In this document: one piece after another, positions 1-7,270 of the stretch
How the letters are laid out: each line of letters starts with the position of its first letter
Position numbering within the stretch: position 1 is the first letter of the stretch
The notes under the pieces: model-generated
Database searches by the model: none
Told to the model about the DNA's origin: nothing
The model's input: only the letters and a program-made list of their open reading frames with translations
Made by a program: the position numbers and the translations under genes
From: an uncultured Prevotella sp.
Lineage (GTDB): Bacteria; Bacteroidota; Bacteroidia; Bacteroidales; Bacteroidaceae
Length of the DNA stretch: 23,108 bases
Assembly (NCBI RefSeq): GCF_900549175.1
Contig: NZ_URNN01000044.1
Location: 1 to 23,108 of the forward strand
Reading direction: 5' to 3'

Positions 1-356
1 GCCTTTTCTATGGCGGCCACGCCGCGCATGCGGGCGGCAATCTCGGTGAATCCCTCTTCTTCAGCCTCGCGGGCCATGCGGTCGTACATGTCGGTCCACT
101 CGTAGTTCTCGCCCTCGGCGGCGGCCTTCAGGTTGGTCATGGTGTCCTGAATGGCACCGCCCTCAAGATACTTGAACCACAGTTTGGCGTGCTCCTTCTC
201 GTTGTTGGCTGTCTCTTCAAACAGGGCTGCAATCTGCACATAGCCGTCTTTCTTTGCCTTTGAGGCAAAATACGAATACTTGTTGCGTGCCATCGACTCT
301 CCGGCAAAAGCCTCGAGGAGGTTCTTCTCTGTCTTTGTTCCTTTCAATGTTTTCAT
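1..356 (-). CDS. rbr: Rubrerythrin, N-terminal part (cut by window edge)
   Basis: This is a non-haem di-iron peroxidase of the rubrerythrin family, which reduces hydrogen peroxide in the cytoplasm of anaerobes. The reading frame begins MKTLKGTKTEKNLLEAFAGE and 118 residues are visible before it leaves the window. The ferritin-like four-helix domain shows the expected iron ligands: Glu20, the ExxH pair Glu53/His56, then Glu83 and Glu86 in EGENYEW, and Glu117 near the edge. Glu20, Glu53 and His56 have the same numbers as I recall for the Desulfovibrio vulgaris protein. The C-terminal rubredoxin-like Cys4 domain would lie outside the window, so I cannot tell whether it is present. The gene diverges from oxyR across a shared control region, which fits peroxide-inducible expression. 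Confidence 0.95.
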   Translation of the reverse strand, partial: MKTLKGTKTEKNLLEAFAGESMARNKYSYFASKAKKDGYVQIAALFEETANNEKEHAKLWFKYLEGGAIQDTMTNLKAAAEGENYEWTDMYDRMAREAEEEGFTEIAARMRGVAAIEK

Positions 357-422
357 AATTCCGATATTTGTTTTATTGATAATACTTATTATATATACAC
401 TTAAAGTGTTCTTTTTCTGTTG

Positions 423-457
423 CAAATATAGCGATAAACGCCGACAGCACCAACAAA
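423..457 (-). promoter_or_regulatory. Rubrerythrin promoter
   Basis: Read on the minus strand, TATATTTG (430 to 423) matches the Bacteroidota -7 consensus TAnnTTTG. A TTTG (457 to 454) lies 23 bp upstream as the -33 element. Transcription would start near 418, giving a leader of about 60 nt. Confidence 0.6.
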
Positions 458-479
458 AAAGCGATAGAATGAGTGTTGT

Positions 480-504
480 GTATAATAGAAATTATCTATC
501 ATAC
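480..504. promoter_or_regulatory. OxyR-like palindromic operator between rbr and oxyR
   Basis: The core is ATAG-N7-CTAT (485-488 and 496-499), the half-operator spacing known for E. coli OxyR. It is framed by GTAT (480-483) and ATAC (501-504), so the whole 25 bp is an imperfect palindrome centred on 492. It lies just upstream of the -33 regions of both divergent promoters, where a LysR-type activator normally binds. A weaker ATAG at 464-467 could belong to a second half-site, but its spacing is one base off. Confidence 0.55.
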
Positions 505-528
505 CGGATATTGCTGGCCATTTTTTCG

Positions 529-536
529 TATATTTG
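529..536 (+). promoter_or_regulatory. oxyR promoter -7 element
   Basis: TATATTTG fits TAnnTTTG exactly. A poor -33 candidate, ATTG at 510-513, lies 15 bp upstream, slightly closer than usual; a weak -33 is common where an activator helps. The start site would be near 541, leaving a leader of about 24 nt. Confidence 0.5.
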
Positions 537-564
537 CAGGTGGAAACATTCATTTATCGCAAAC

Positions 565-1491
565 ATGACATTACAACAGTTGCAATACGTTACGGCCGTA
601 TGCCGCATGCGCCATTTCGCAAAAGCCGCAAAAGAATGTGGCGTGACGCAGCCCACTCTCAGTGCGATGATACGCAAGTTGGAGGACGAACTGGGTGTAA
701 CCCTGTTCGAGCGTTCGGCCCAACAGGTGGAACCCACGCCCGCCGGACTGATAGTGGCGGAGCAGGCTCAGGCAATGCTTAAGTGCGAGCGGCGCATAAA
801 GGAGATGATAGCAGAGAGACAACAGTCTACCGCCGGCACCTTCCGGCTCGGCATACTGCCCACCATTGCGCCGTATCTCCTGCCGCGCTTCATGCCGGGG
901 CTGCACAAGACGCATCCCGACATCAACATGCACGTGGTTGAGATGAAGACGGCCCGGCTGGCCGAAGCCCTCGTTCGCGGCGAGATAGATGCAGCCGTGG
1001 CGGTGAACATCGGCGGCCTGCCGAACCTGAAGCAGACGGTTCTCTTTTACGAACAGTTCGTCGGCTACGTATCGCGCGACAGCAACCTGTTCGGCAAGTC
1101 GCGCATCGTGGTTTCCGACTTGAAGCACGAACAGCTGTGGCTGCTTGAGGAAGGGCATTGTTTCAGAGACCAACTGGTGAGATTCTGCAACCTGAAGACG
1201 GCCGGAAACAGCAAGGCCAACTATCTGCTGGGCAGCATCGAGACATTCATGCGCATGGTCGAGCGGGGGCAGGGCGTCACGTTCATACCCGAACTGGCGC
1301 TGGAGCAGCTCACCGAACGGCAGAGGGAACTGGCGCGGCCGTTCGGTCTGCCCATCCCCGTGCGCGAGGTTGTCATGCTCACGGCAAAGAACTTTCTGCG
1401 CAAGTCGCTGCTCGACATCATCACGGACGCCGTCATGTCGAGCGTTCCAGAACGTATGCTGAAGATGAACAATACCGAACAGCGTATATGA
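565..1491 (+). CDS. oxyR: Hydrogen peroxide-sensing LysR-type regulator OxyR
   Basis: OxyR senses peroxide through a disulfide between two cysteines and then activates oxidative-stress genes. This protein of 308 residues has an N-terminal winged helix-turn-helix (roughly residues 1-60, FAKAAKECGVTQPTLSAMIR) followed by a LysR substrate-binding domain. The redox pair is visible in GHCFRDQLVRFC, and with this start the cysteines fall at 199 and 208, exactly the numbers in E. coli OxyR. That agreement is why I begin at the ATG here and not at an in-frame start further upstream, which would add about 95 unrelated residues and overlap rubrerythrin and both promoters. The partner gene is the divergent rubrerythrin, with an OxyR-like palindrome between them, suggesting autoregulation and peroxide control of rbr. 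Confidence 0.96.
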   Translation: MTLQQLQYVTAVCRMRHFAKAAKECGVTQPTLSAMIRKLEDELGVTLFERSAQQVEPTPAGLIVAEQAQAMLKCERRIKEMIAERQQSTAGTFRLGILPTIAPYLLPRFMPGLHKTHPDINMHVVEMKTARLAEALVRGEIDAAVAVNIGGLPNLKQTVLFYEQFVGYVSRDSNLFGKSRIVVSDLKHEQLWLLEEGHCFRDQLVRFCNLKTAGNSKANYLLGSIETFMRMVERGQGVTFIPELALEQLTERQRELARPFGLPIPVREVVMLTAKNFLRKSLLDIITDAVMSSVPERMLKMNNTEQRI

Positions 1492-1550
1492 CAAGGACAA
1501 TACTGACACTCAAATAAAACATTGCCAACATTCTAAAGTATATATATGAT

Positions 1551-2402
1551 ATGAAGAAAGGACTGGTGCTTGAGGGCGGAGCCATGCGCGGCCTATTCAC
1601 GGCGGGCATACTCGACGTGATGATGGAGCGCGGGGTGAAGCCCGACGGGCTGATAGGCGTATCGGCGGGAGCGGCTTTCGGGTGCAACTACAAGTCGCGG
1701 CAGCCGGGGCGCGCCATACGTTACAACATGCGTTTTGCCGCCGACAGCCGTTACTGCGGCATAGGGTCGCTGGTGAAGACGGGCGACATATTCAACGCGG
1801 AGTTTGCCTACCATGTCGTTCCCACGCAGTACGATGTGTTCGACAACGTGTCGTTCGAGAGCAACCCCATGGAGTATTATCTCGTGTGCACCGATGTGCT
1901 GACGGGCCGTGCCGTATACAAGAGGTGCGACCGCGGCGGCCACGGGTTCTTCGAATGGGTGAGGGCGTCGGCCTCAATGCCCGTCGTGTCGGGGGTGGTC
2001 GATATAGACGGGCGCAAGTTGCTCGACGGAGGCGTGGCCGATTCGATACCTTTGGAGTATTTCGAAAGCATCGGGTACGGGCGCAATCTGGTGATACTGA
2101 CACAGCCGGAGGGCTACGTCAAGCGCCCTATGAGGCTGATGCCGCTCGTGCGTTGGTGGCTGCGCAGGTATCCGGAGATGGCCGAAGCCATGGCCCGGCG
2201 CCACATCATGTACAACGCACAGCTCGATTATGTGCGGCGGGCCGAGCGCGAAGGCAGGTGCATTGTGGTGCGTCCCGCCGCCCCGTTGCCCATCGGCCAC
2301 ATATCGCACGATGCGGGGGAGATGCGCCGGGTGTACGACATCGGACGTGAAACCGGCATGCGGCGCATGGCGGAAATAGAGGAGTTGTTCGGCCGGTCGT
2401 GA
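1551..2402 (+). CDS. Patatin-like phospholipase family protein
   Basis: This is a 283-residue predicted serine acyl hydrolase with a Ser-Asp dyad, probably acting on phospholipids or other acyl lipids. The three patatin signatures are present. The glycine-rich oxyanion loop is EGGAMRGLF (residues 8-16), the nucleophile elbow GVSAG has Ser38, and the DGG motif (LLDGGVADSIPL) has Asp159. There is no signal peptide or membrane segment, so it is likely cytoplasmic, resembling the bacterial YjjU-type group. It follows oxyR by 59 bp on the same strand and could be cotranscribed with it, although nothing else ties it to oxidative stress. The physiological substrate cannot be inferred from sequence. 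Confidence 0.9.
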   Translation: MKKGLVLEGGAMRGLFTAGILDVMMERGVKPDGLIGVSAGAAFGCNYKSRQPGRAIRYNMRFAADSRYCGIGSLVKTGDIFNAEFAYHVVPTQYDVFDNVSFESNPMEYYLVCTDVLTGRAVYKRCDRGGHGFFEWVRASASMPVVSGVVDIDGRKLLDGGVADSIPLEYFESIGYGRNLVILTQPEGYVKRPMRLMPLVRWWLRRYPEMAEAMARRHIMYNAQLDYVRRAEREGRCIVVRPAAPLPIGHISHDAGEMRRVYDIGRETGMRRMAEIEELFGRS

Positions 2403-2479
2403 CGAAACGGCGGGCGGTCTTGCCATTATTTTTTAGATTTATTAAGCCAAAAGACGTACACTCATTAACAAAATTTCAG

Positions 2480-2487
2480 TAATTTTG
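2480..2487 (+). promoter_or_regulatory. trmD promoter -7 element, very close to the start codon
   Basis: TAATTTTG matches TAnnTTTG and ends only five bases before the trmD ATG, so the transcript would begin at or within a few bases of the start codon. I see no good TTTG at the -33 distance. Confidence 0.5.
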
Positions 2488-2492
2488 CAGCT

Positions 2493-3170
2493 ATGAGAAT
2501 TGATATTATTACCGTATTGCCCGAAATGCTGGAGGGATTTGTAAACGAGTCGATACTGGCACGGGCACAGAAAAAGGGACTGGCCGAGATACATCTGCAC
2601 AATCTGCGCGACTACACCAGCGACAAGTGGCGCCGTGTGGACGACTATCCGTACGGCGGATTTGCAGGAATGGTGATGCAGTGCGAGCCGATAGACAGGG
2701 CCATCTCGGCTCTGAAGGCCGAACGCGACTATGATGAAGTGATATTCACCTCGCCCGACGGCGAGCGGTTTGACCAGCATGTGGCCAACGAACTGTCGAT
2801 GAAGGGCAACATCATCATACTCTGCGGCCACTACAAGGGTGTGGACCAGCGTGTGCGCGACCATCTGATAACGCGCGAGATAAGCATCGGCGACTATGTT
2901 CTGACGGGTGGCGAGCTTGCGGCTGCCGTGATGGCCGACGCCATTGTGCGTATAGTGCCGGGGGTGATAGGCGACGAACAGAGCGCATTGTCCGACTGTT
3001 TCCAGGACGACATGCTGTCGGCGCCCATCTACACGCGGCCTGCCGACTACAAGGGATGGAAGGTTCCGGACATACTGCTCAGCGGACACGAGGCCAAAAT
3101 AAAGAACTGGGAGATGGAGCAGGCCATGGAACGCACGCGGCGTTTGCGCCCCGACCTGCTGAAGGATTAG
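2493..3170 (+). CDS. trmD: tRNA (guanine-37-N1)-methyltransferase TrmD
   Basis: TrmD methylates N1 of G37 next to the anticodon of tRNAs such as those for Leu, Pro and Arg, using S-adenosylmethionine, and so prevents +1 frameshifting. The 225-residue length is typical of short TrmD proteins. The N-terminal MRIDIITVLPEML, the substrate loop DDYPYGGFAGMVMQ, and the trefoil-knot SAM site (ILCGHYKGVDQRV and GDYVLTGGELAA) are all recognisable, as is the C-terminal SGHEAKIKNW. It stands apart from the rimM-rplS context common in other phyla; its neighbours here are a patatin-like gene and a DUF805 gene. A 7-bp hairpin (3169-3185) overlaps the stop codon but has no U-tract. Confidence 0.97.
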   Translation: MRIDIITVLPEMLEGFVNESILARAQKKGLAEIHLHNLRDYTSDKWRRVDDYPYGGFAGMVMQCEPIDRAISALKAERDYDEVIFTSPDGERFDQHVANELSMKGNIIILCGHYKGVDQRVRDHLITREISIGDYVLTGGELAAAVMADAIVRIVPGVIGDEQSALSDCFQDDMLSAPIYTRPADYKGWKVPDILLSGHEAKIKNWEMEQAMERTRRLRPDLLKD

Positions 3171-3298
3171 GCCGTGAGACGGCCTGTACCTATTTATATA
3201 TAGTGTCATTTACGGCATTATCCTTCGGGGGCGCTTCGGAAACGGGATATTACAATGTATGCGTATAATTTTAAAATAACAACAAAAACATTTCGATT

Positions 3299-3856
3299 AT
3301 GAACGGAAAAGTAACGAAAGTGCCGGAGCTTGGCTTTGGCGAGGCCTTGAAACAGGCTTTGAACAACATCGTGCGGTTTGACGGACGCGCCCGCCGCTCG
3401 GAGTTTTGGTGGGTCATGCTGGCAGTGATAATTGCCTATATCGTGCTTGGTCTTATTCCTGTTGTGGGCGGACTTTGCAGCATTCTGCTGTTTTTGGCCA
3501 TGATTCCGCTCACGTTCCGCCGCCTGCACGACACCGGACGCAGCGGATGGTGGTGCGGCATAGGTGTGATAGGCACCGTCGTAGGCTCCGCAGTTATTGG
3601 CTATAGTCTGTATAGTGCCATCGGCGTTGACTTGTTAAAGGAAATGGCTGGCGGCGAAGTGACTGACCCGACAGAACTGACAGAGGCTCTGACAGAATCG
3701 TCGGCAAGCCTGATGCCTATGGTTGTAGCCTATCTCATCGGCATAGTCTACCATATCATGATGATTGTATACATGTGTCTTGACAGCGAACCCACGGCCA
3801 ACAAATACGGTCCTTCGCCCAAATACATAGCCGAAGAGACACCGGAAAGCCTCTGA
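3299..3856 (+). CDS. DUF805 family inner-membrane protein
   Basis: A 185-residue membrane protein of the DUF805 family (E. coli YhaH/YhaI type), whose function is unknown. The family signatures are clear: the N-terminal FDGRARRSEFWW, just before the first hydrophobic segment, and FRRLHDTGRSGWW between segments. About four transmembrane stretches can be seen (around residues 38-55, 58-72, 88-108 and 138-160), with an acidic loop between the third and fourth. It begins 128 bp after trmD, so it probably has its own promoter, though I found only weak TAATTTT-like matches near 3265. It ends at a strong shared terminator. Confidence 0.85.
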   Translation: MNGKVTKVPELGFGEALKQALNNIVRFDGRARRSEFWWVMLAVIIAYIVLGLIPVVGGLCSILLFLAMIPLTFRRLHDTGRSGWWCGIGVIGTVVGSAVIGYSLYSAIGVDLLKEMAGGEVTDPTELTEALTESSASLMPMVVAYLIGIVYHIMMIVYMCLDSEPTANKYGPSPKYIAEETPESL

Positions 3857-3894
3857 GCGTAGCGCACGGCATGACAACTTGTGCCGGAAAACGT

Positions 3895-3946
3895 AATATG
3901 GCATAAGGCAGCAACATTTATTGAGCTGCCTTATGCCATATTTTTT
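3895..3946. terminator. Bidirectional terminator between DUF805 gene and MFS gene
   Basis: A perfect 18-bp stem (3895-3912 with 3925-3942) encloses a 12-nt loop and is followed by a run of T. On the minus strand it is followed by a shorter U-run, so it can end both of the convergent genes. Confidence 0.9.
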
Positions 3947-3950
3947 GCGG

Positions 3951-5159
3951 TCATCTCAGCTTGTTGCGGTTGTAGTGGGGCGTGACGCGGCGGACGAAGA
4001 ACAGCAGCGAGACGGTGCATAACACCGCTCCGGTGAGGTATACCATATAGAAAGTGAAGTGCTGGGCTATGATGCCGCTGCTCACAATACCTATGCCTAT
4101 GCCCACATCCCACGCCGTAAGATAGGTGCTTGTGGCGGTGGCGCGGCGGTTGTTGGGCGCGAGATTGATGTAGAGGGAGTTCATGGCGGGGAACATAACG
4201 CCGAAACCCGTGCCGAGAAGCAGCGGCACCGTGAAGAACATTGCCGTGGCGGCAGACGGGCTTGACGCCACAACGAAGCGGCAGAGGCTGAGCAGGAGGA
4301 AGGCCGCAATGACGGGATAGTAGCCGAAGCGGATGCACTGGGTGATGTAACCGCGGTCTACTTTCCTGCCCGCCACAAGTCTCGACGCCCCCATGCCGGC
4401 GGCCATCAGCGTGAAGAAGAATCCTGTGGGCACGTCGAGATTTATCTCGCGGGCGTACATGGCCACGAAGTTGGTTGTGGCGCCATAGGGTATTGACAGC
4501 ATGAAGAGCGATATGCTGACGGGTATTCCCTTCAGTAGTATGAAGCGGTCGAGGGATATCTTGGTTGCCGGGGCGGTGCGTCCGGCCGATGCCGGCTTGC
4601 GCGCCTTCACAGAAAGGGCGCATGCCAATCCGATGACACTTGCCGCCATACCGGCAAAGAATATGTTGTTGTAGCTCAGTTGGCCGTGGAGCATGAGGCC
4701 GGTCATGGGCCCGAGGGCCATGGCTATGTTGTTGGTCAGGCCGTAATAGCCCAGTCCCTCGCCGCGTCTGCTGCTCGGCATGATGTCTACGCAGAGCGTG
4801 TTGCCGCCCACGGTTACGCCTCCGAAGGCCACTCCGTGCATGGTTCGCAGGAGTATGAAGAGGGTGAGGGTGATGTCGGCCATGTATCCGAGGAACATGG
4901 CCACGCACGCCACGTAGCACGATATGTATATGGGTTTGCGCGGAAACCTGTCCATGAGAAAACCGGAAAAGGGGCGCACGCAGAGGCAGCTCGCCGTGTA
5001 GCAGCTCAAAATTATGCCGATGGTGGTCGTGGGACAGGCGTATGTCTCTTTCAGATAAAACGGAAGTACGGGCACGAGCAGCCAAAATCCGAAGAAAAAC
5101 AGGAAGTTGGCCGCCAGTATGCAGATGTAGCTCGGGGTGAAAAGTCTGTCTTTTGCCAT
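3951..5159 (-). CDS. MFS family transporter
   Basis: A 402-residue major facilitator superfamily permease with about twelve hydrophobic segments in two six-helix halves. The conserved loop between helices 2 and 3 (motif A) is visible as GFLMDRFPRKP at about residues 66-76, and a basic cytoplasmic stretch (VKARKPASAGR) separates the halves. The closest resemblance is to drug- or sugar-efflux type members, but no substrate can be assigned from sequence. It starts 99 bp downstream of pheS on the same strand, separated by a long hairpin, so it may be read partly by transcription from pheS. The stop codon lies immediately beside the bidirectional terminator. Confidence 0.88.
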   Translation of the reverse strand: MAKDRLFTPSYICILAANFLFFFGFWLLVPVLPFYLKETYACPTTTIGIILSCYTASCLCVRPFSGFLMDRFPRKPIYISCYVACVAMFLGYMADITLTLFILLRTMHGVAFGGVTVGGNTLCVDIMPSSRRGEGLGYYGLTNNIAMALGPMTGLMLHGQLSYNNIFFAGMAASVIGLACALSVKARKPASAGRTAPATKISLDRFILLKGIPVSISLFMLSIPYGATTNFVAMYAREINLDVPTGFFFTLMAAGMGASRLVAGRKVDRGYITQCIRFGYYPVIAAFLLLSLCRFVVASSPSAATAMFFTVPLLLGTGFGVMFPAMNSLYINLAPNNRRATATSTYLTAWDVGIGIGIVSSGIIAQHFTFYMVYLTGAVLCTVSLLFFVRRVTPHYNRNKLR

Positions 5160-5213
5160 TGTCTTTTATATAACAAAGCGCGGAGACACAAAGGTTTTCG
5201 GGGTGAAAAGTCT
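5142..5213. repeat. 16-bp direct repeat across the MFS start region
   Basis: The 16-mer TCGGGGTGAAAAGTCT occurs exactly at 5142-5157, inside the first codons of the MFS gene, and again at 5198-5213, inside the loop and descending arm of the upstream hairpin. This suggests a local duplication or insertion. Confidence 0.85.
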
Positions 5214-5225
5214 TTGTGGCTCCGC
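5180..5225. other. Long hairpin in the pheS-MFS spacer
   Basis: GCGGAG-A-CACAAAG (5180-5193) pairs with CTTTGTG-G-CTCCGC (5212-5225), 13 pairs with one A/G mismatch. The interior pairs again as TTTTC (5195-5199) with GAAAA (5205-5209), leaving a 5-nt tip. In the transcript from pheS it is not followed by a U-run, so it is not a classical terminator; it might protect a 3' end or attenuate read-through into the MFS gene. Confidence 0.75.
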
Positions 5226-5258
5226 TTGATAGCGTTGGTTTGTATGTGTCTCGGTGCC

Positions 5259-6299
5259 TTAGTTGGCCGACTCAAACTCCTTCAGGAAACGTGTGTCGTT
5301 CTCTGAGAACATGCGCAAGTCGCTCACCTGATACTTCAGATTGGTGATGCGCTCAACGCCCATACCGAAGGCATAGCCGCTGTAAACCTTGCTGTCGATG
5401 CCGCACTGCTCGAGAACGTTGGGGTCGACCATGCCGCATCCCAGTATCTCCACCCATCCGGTGTGCTTGCAGAAGCCGCATCCCTTGCCGCCGCAGATGT
5501 GGCACGATATGTCCATCTCGGCACTTGGCTCTGTGAAGGGGAAGTAACTCGGGCGCAGGCGTATCTTTGTGTCGGTGCCGAACATCTCGCGTGCGAACGA
5601 CAGGAGCACCTGCTTGAGGTCGGTGAACGACACGTTCTTGTCTACATAAAGTCCTTCCACCTGATGGAAGAAGCAGTGGGCGCGGGCCGTTATGGCCTCG
5701 TTGCGGTATACGCGGCCGGGAGCTATGATGCGTATGGGCGGCTGCGAGTTTTCCATGAAGCGTGCCTGTACGGAGCTGGTGTGGCTGCGCAGCACCATGT
5801 TCTTGGTCACGTCGCCGGTCTGGCTCTGCTCGACGAAGAACGTATCCTGCATGTCGCGCGCGGGATGGTCGGCCGCAAAGTTCATCTTTGTGAACACGTG
5901 CAGGTCGTCTTCCACCTCCGGTCCGTCGGCAAGGACAAAGCCCATGCGCGAGAAAATGTCGATGATTTCGTTGGTGACGATGGTCAGCGGGTGGCGTGTG
6001 CCGAGGCGTACGGGGTAGGGCGAGCGCGTGAGGTCGATGTTGAGACTGTCACTTTCGGCTGTCTCAAACTGCTCCTTGAGGGCGTTGATGCGCTCTATGG
6101 CCGTTTGCTTCAGTTCGTTTATCTTCATTCCCACTTCCTTTTTCTGCTCTGCAGGCACGTTGCGGAAGTCGGCCATGAGGGCTGTTATCTCACCTTTCTT
6201 ACTGAGATATTTCAGTCGCAGAGCCTCTATTTCTTCGGCGCTGTTTGCGCTCAGGTTCTGCACTTCGTTGAGAAGATTTTCTATTTTGTCGAGTATCAT
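5259..6299 (-). CDS. pheS: Phenylalanyl-tRNA synthetase alpha subunit
   Basis: PheS is the catalytic subunit of the (alpha-beta)2 enzyme that charges tRNA-Phe. At 346 residues it is normal length. It has an N-terminal coiled coil (about residues 1-85, which binds tRNA) and then the class II core: DHPARDMQDTFF, motif 2 GRVYRNEAITARAHCFFHQ and motif 3 GMGVERI. Before the GWVEILGCGMV segment there is a four-cysteine knuckle, CHICGGKGCGFC (Cys266, 269, 274, 277), probably a zinc site, which E. coli PheS lacks but many other bacteria have. The pheT partner is not adjacent in this window; split pheS and pheT loci are common in this phylum. Confidence 0.97.
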   Translation of the reverse strand: MILDKIENLLNEVQNLSANSAEEIEALRLKYLSKKGEITALMADFRNVPAEQKKEVGMKINELKQTAIERINALKEQFETAESDSLNIDLTRSPYPVRLGTRHPLTIVTNEIIDIFSRMGFVLADGPEVEDDLHVFTKMNFAADHPARDMQDTFFVEQSQTGDVTKNMVLRSHTSSVQARFMENSQPPIRIIAPGRVYRNEAITARAHCFFHQVEGLYVDKNVSFTDLKQVLLSFAREMFGTDTKIRLRPSYFPFTEPSAEMDISCHICGGKGCGFCKHTGWVEILGCGMVDPNVLEQCGIDSKVYSGYAFGMGVERITNLKYQVSDLRMFSENDTRFLKEFESAN

Positions 6300-6325
6300 A
6301 ATTGCAATGAATTATAAATTTGTTG

Positions 6326-6333
6326 CAAAGGTA
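6326..6333 (-). promoter_or_regulatory. pheS promoter -7 element
   Basis: On the minus strand the sequence reads TACCTTTG, a full match to TAnnTTTG. The start site would be near 6321, giving a leader of about 22 nt. No clear TTTG is found at the -33 distance. Confidence 0.5.
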
Positions 6334-6350
6334 ATCTTTTTGTACCGAAT

Positions 6351-6384
6351 ATTGGGCATAAATCAAAATAAAGTTGTACTTTTG
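6351..6384 (+). promoter_or_regulatory. Promoter of the lipoprotein-murB operon
   Basis: TACTTTTG at 6377-6384 matches TAnnTTTG. An ATTG at 6351-6354, 22 bp upstream, is a partial -33 element. The leader would be about 33 nt. Confidence 0.55.
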
Positions 6385-6421
6385 CGCAAATTTGAGAGGC
6401 GGAACTTATTCCGGTATATAA

Positions 6422-7261
6422 ATGAGAAAGTTTTTAATAGCGATTTTTGCATCGGTTCTGCTGATGCTTTCGTGTAAAGGCGTAAAGACGGCGGGGGATG
6501 ACGGTATGGCACCGGCTGATTCGGTGGCGGCGGCCGATACGGCGGCTGTTGACACCATGGAGCAGCTTATTTCAGACACACCCATGCCGAAAGCTGCCGA
6601 CGAACTCTTTGACGACTTCTTCTTTAATTATGCCGCCAACCGCAGGTTACAGTTGGAGCGCACAAGGTTTCCGTTGCCTGTAACGACGGGGGAACGCGTT
6701 GACTCGATAGAGAAACGCAAGTGGAAGACGGAGCATTTTTTCATGCACCAGGGCTATTACACGCTGCTGTTCCCTAACTACAGACAGATGGAACTGGTGA
6801 AAGACACCGCTGTATGTCATGTAGTGGTGGAGAGCATTCATTTCGACATCAAGACCGTCAAGCAGTATATATTCGACCGTATCGGCGGTTTGTGGATGCT
6901 TGATGCCATAAACATCATTCCTCTTTATAAGAGTGAGAATGTCTCTTTCCTTAATTTCTACCGTAGTTTTGTGACCGATTCTACGTTCCAGACCGAGAGT
7001 ATTCATGATCCGGTACAGTTTGTCGGACCCGATCCGGATGACGATTTCGAACAGATGGAGGGTGTCATCAGTCCGGATTCATGGCCGGCTTTCGCTCCTG
7101 AACTGCCGCAGTCGATGATATACAACATCAATTACGGCCAGAAGACAGGCAAAAGCAACCGGGTGATATTCATGATGCGGGGCATCTCAAACGGTCTTGA
7201 GATAGAGCTTACATTTGAGCGTAAGGAGGGAAAATGGATGCTGGTAAAAATGATGACTTAG
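6422..7261 (+). CDS. DUF4348-like lipoprotein
   Basis: A 279-residue protein with a lipoprotein signal: MRKF, a hydrophobic stretch, and a lipobox ending LMLSC, so Cys18 would be lipidated. A low-complexity linker rich in Ala and Asp follows (about residues 24-45), then a globular domain starting near ELFDDFFFNYA. I recognise this as the DUF4348 family found in Bacteroidales, whose function is unknown. Several aromatic-rich strands (HFFMHQGYYTLLFPN, GLWMLDAI, EGKWMLVKM) suggest a compact beta-rich fold that repeats a 'WML' strand. It leads a compact run with murB nine bases downstream, which hints at an envelope role, but that is inference from position only. Confidence 0.8.
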   Translation: MRKFLIAIFASVLLMLSCKGVKTAGDDGMAPADSVAAADTAAVDTMEQLISDTPMPKAADELFDDFFFNYAANRRLQLERTRFPLPVTTGERVDSIEKRKWKTEHFFMHQGYYTLLFPNYRQMELVKDTAVCHVVVESIHFDIKTVKQYIFDRIGGLWMLDAINIIPLYKSENVSFLNFYRSFVTDSTFQTESIHDPVQFVGPDPDDDFEQMEGVISPDSWPAFAPELPQSMIYNINYGQKTGKSNRVIFMMRGISNGLEIELTFERKEGKWMLVKMMT

Positions 7262-7270
7262 TCTGTGATT

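Noticed and set aside
280..564. Upstream extension of oxyR by about 95 residues
   Set aside because: It would overlap rubrerythrin and both promoters and would move the redox cysteines away from positions 199 and 208, which match E. coli only when the start is at 565.
3169..3185. Hairpin AGGCCGT/ACGGCCT as the trmD terminator
   Set aside because: The stem is only 7 bp and no U-run follows, so a terminator call is not supported.
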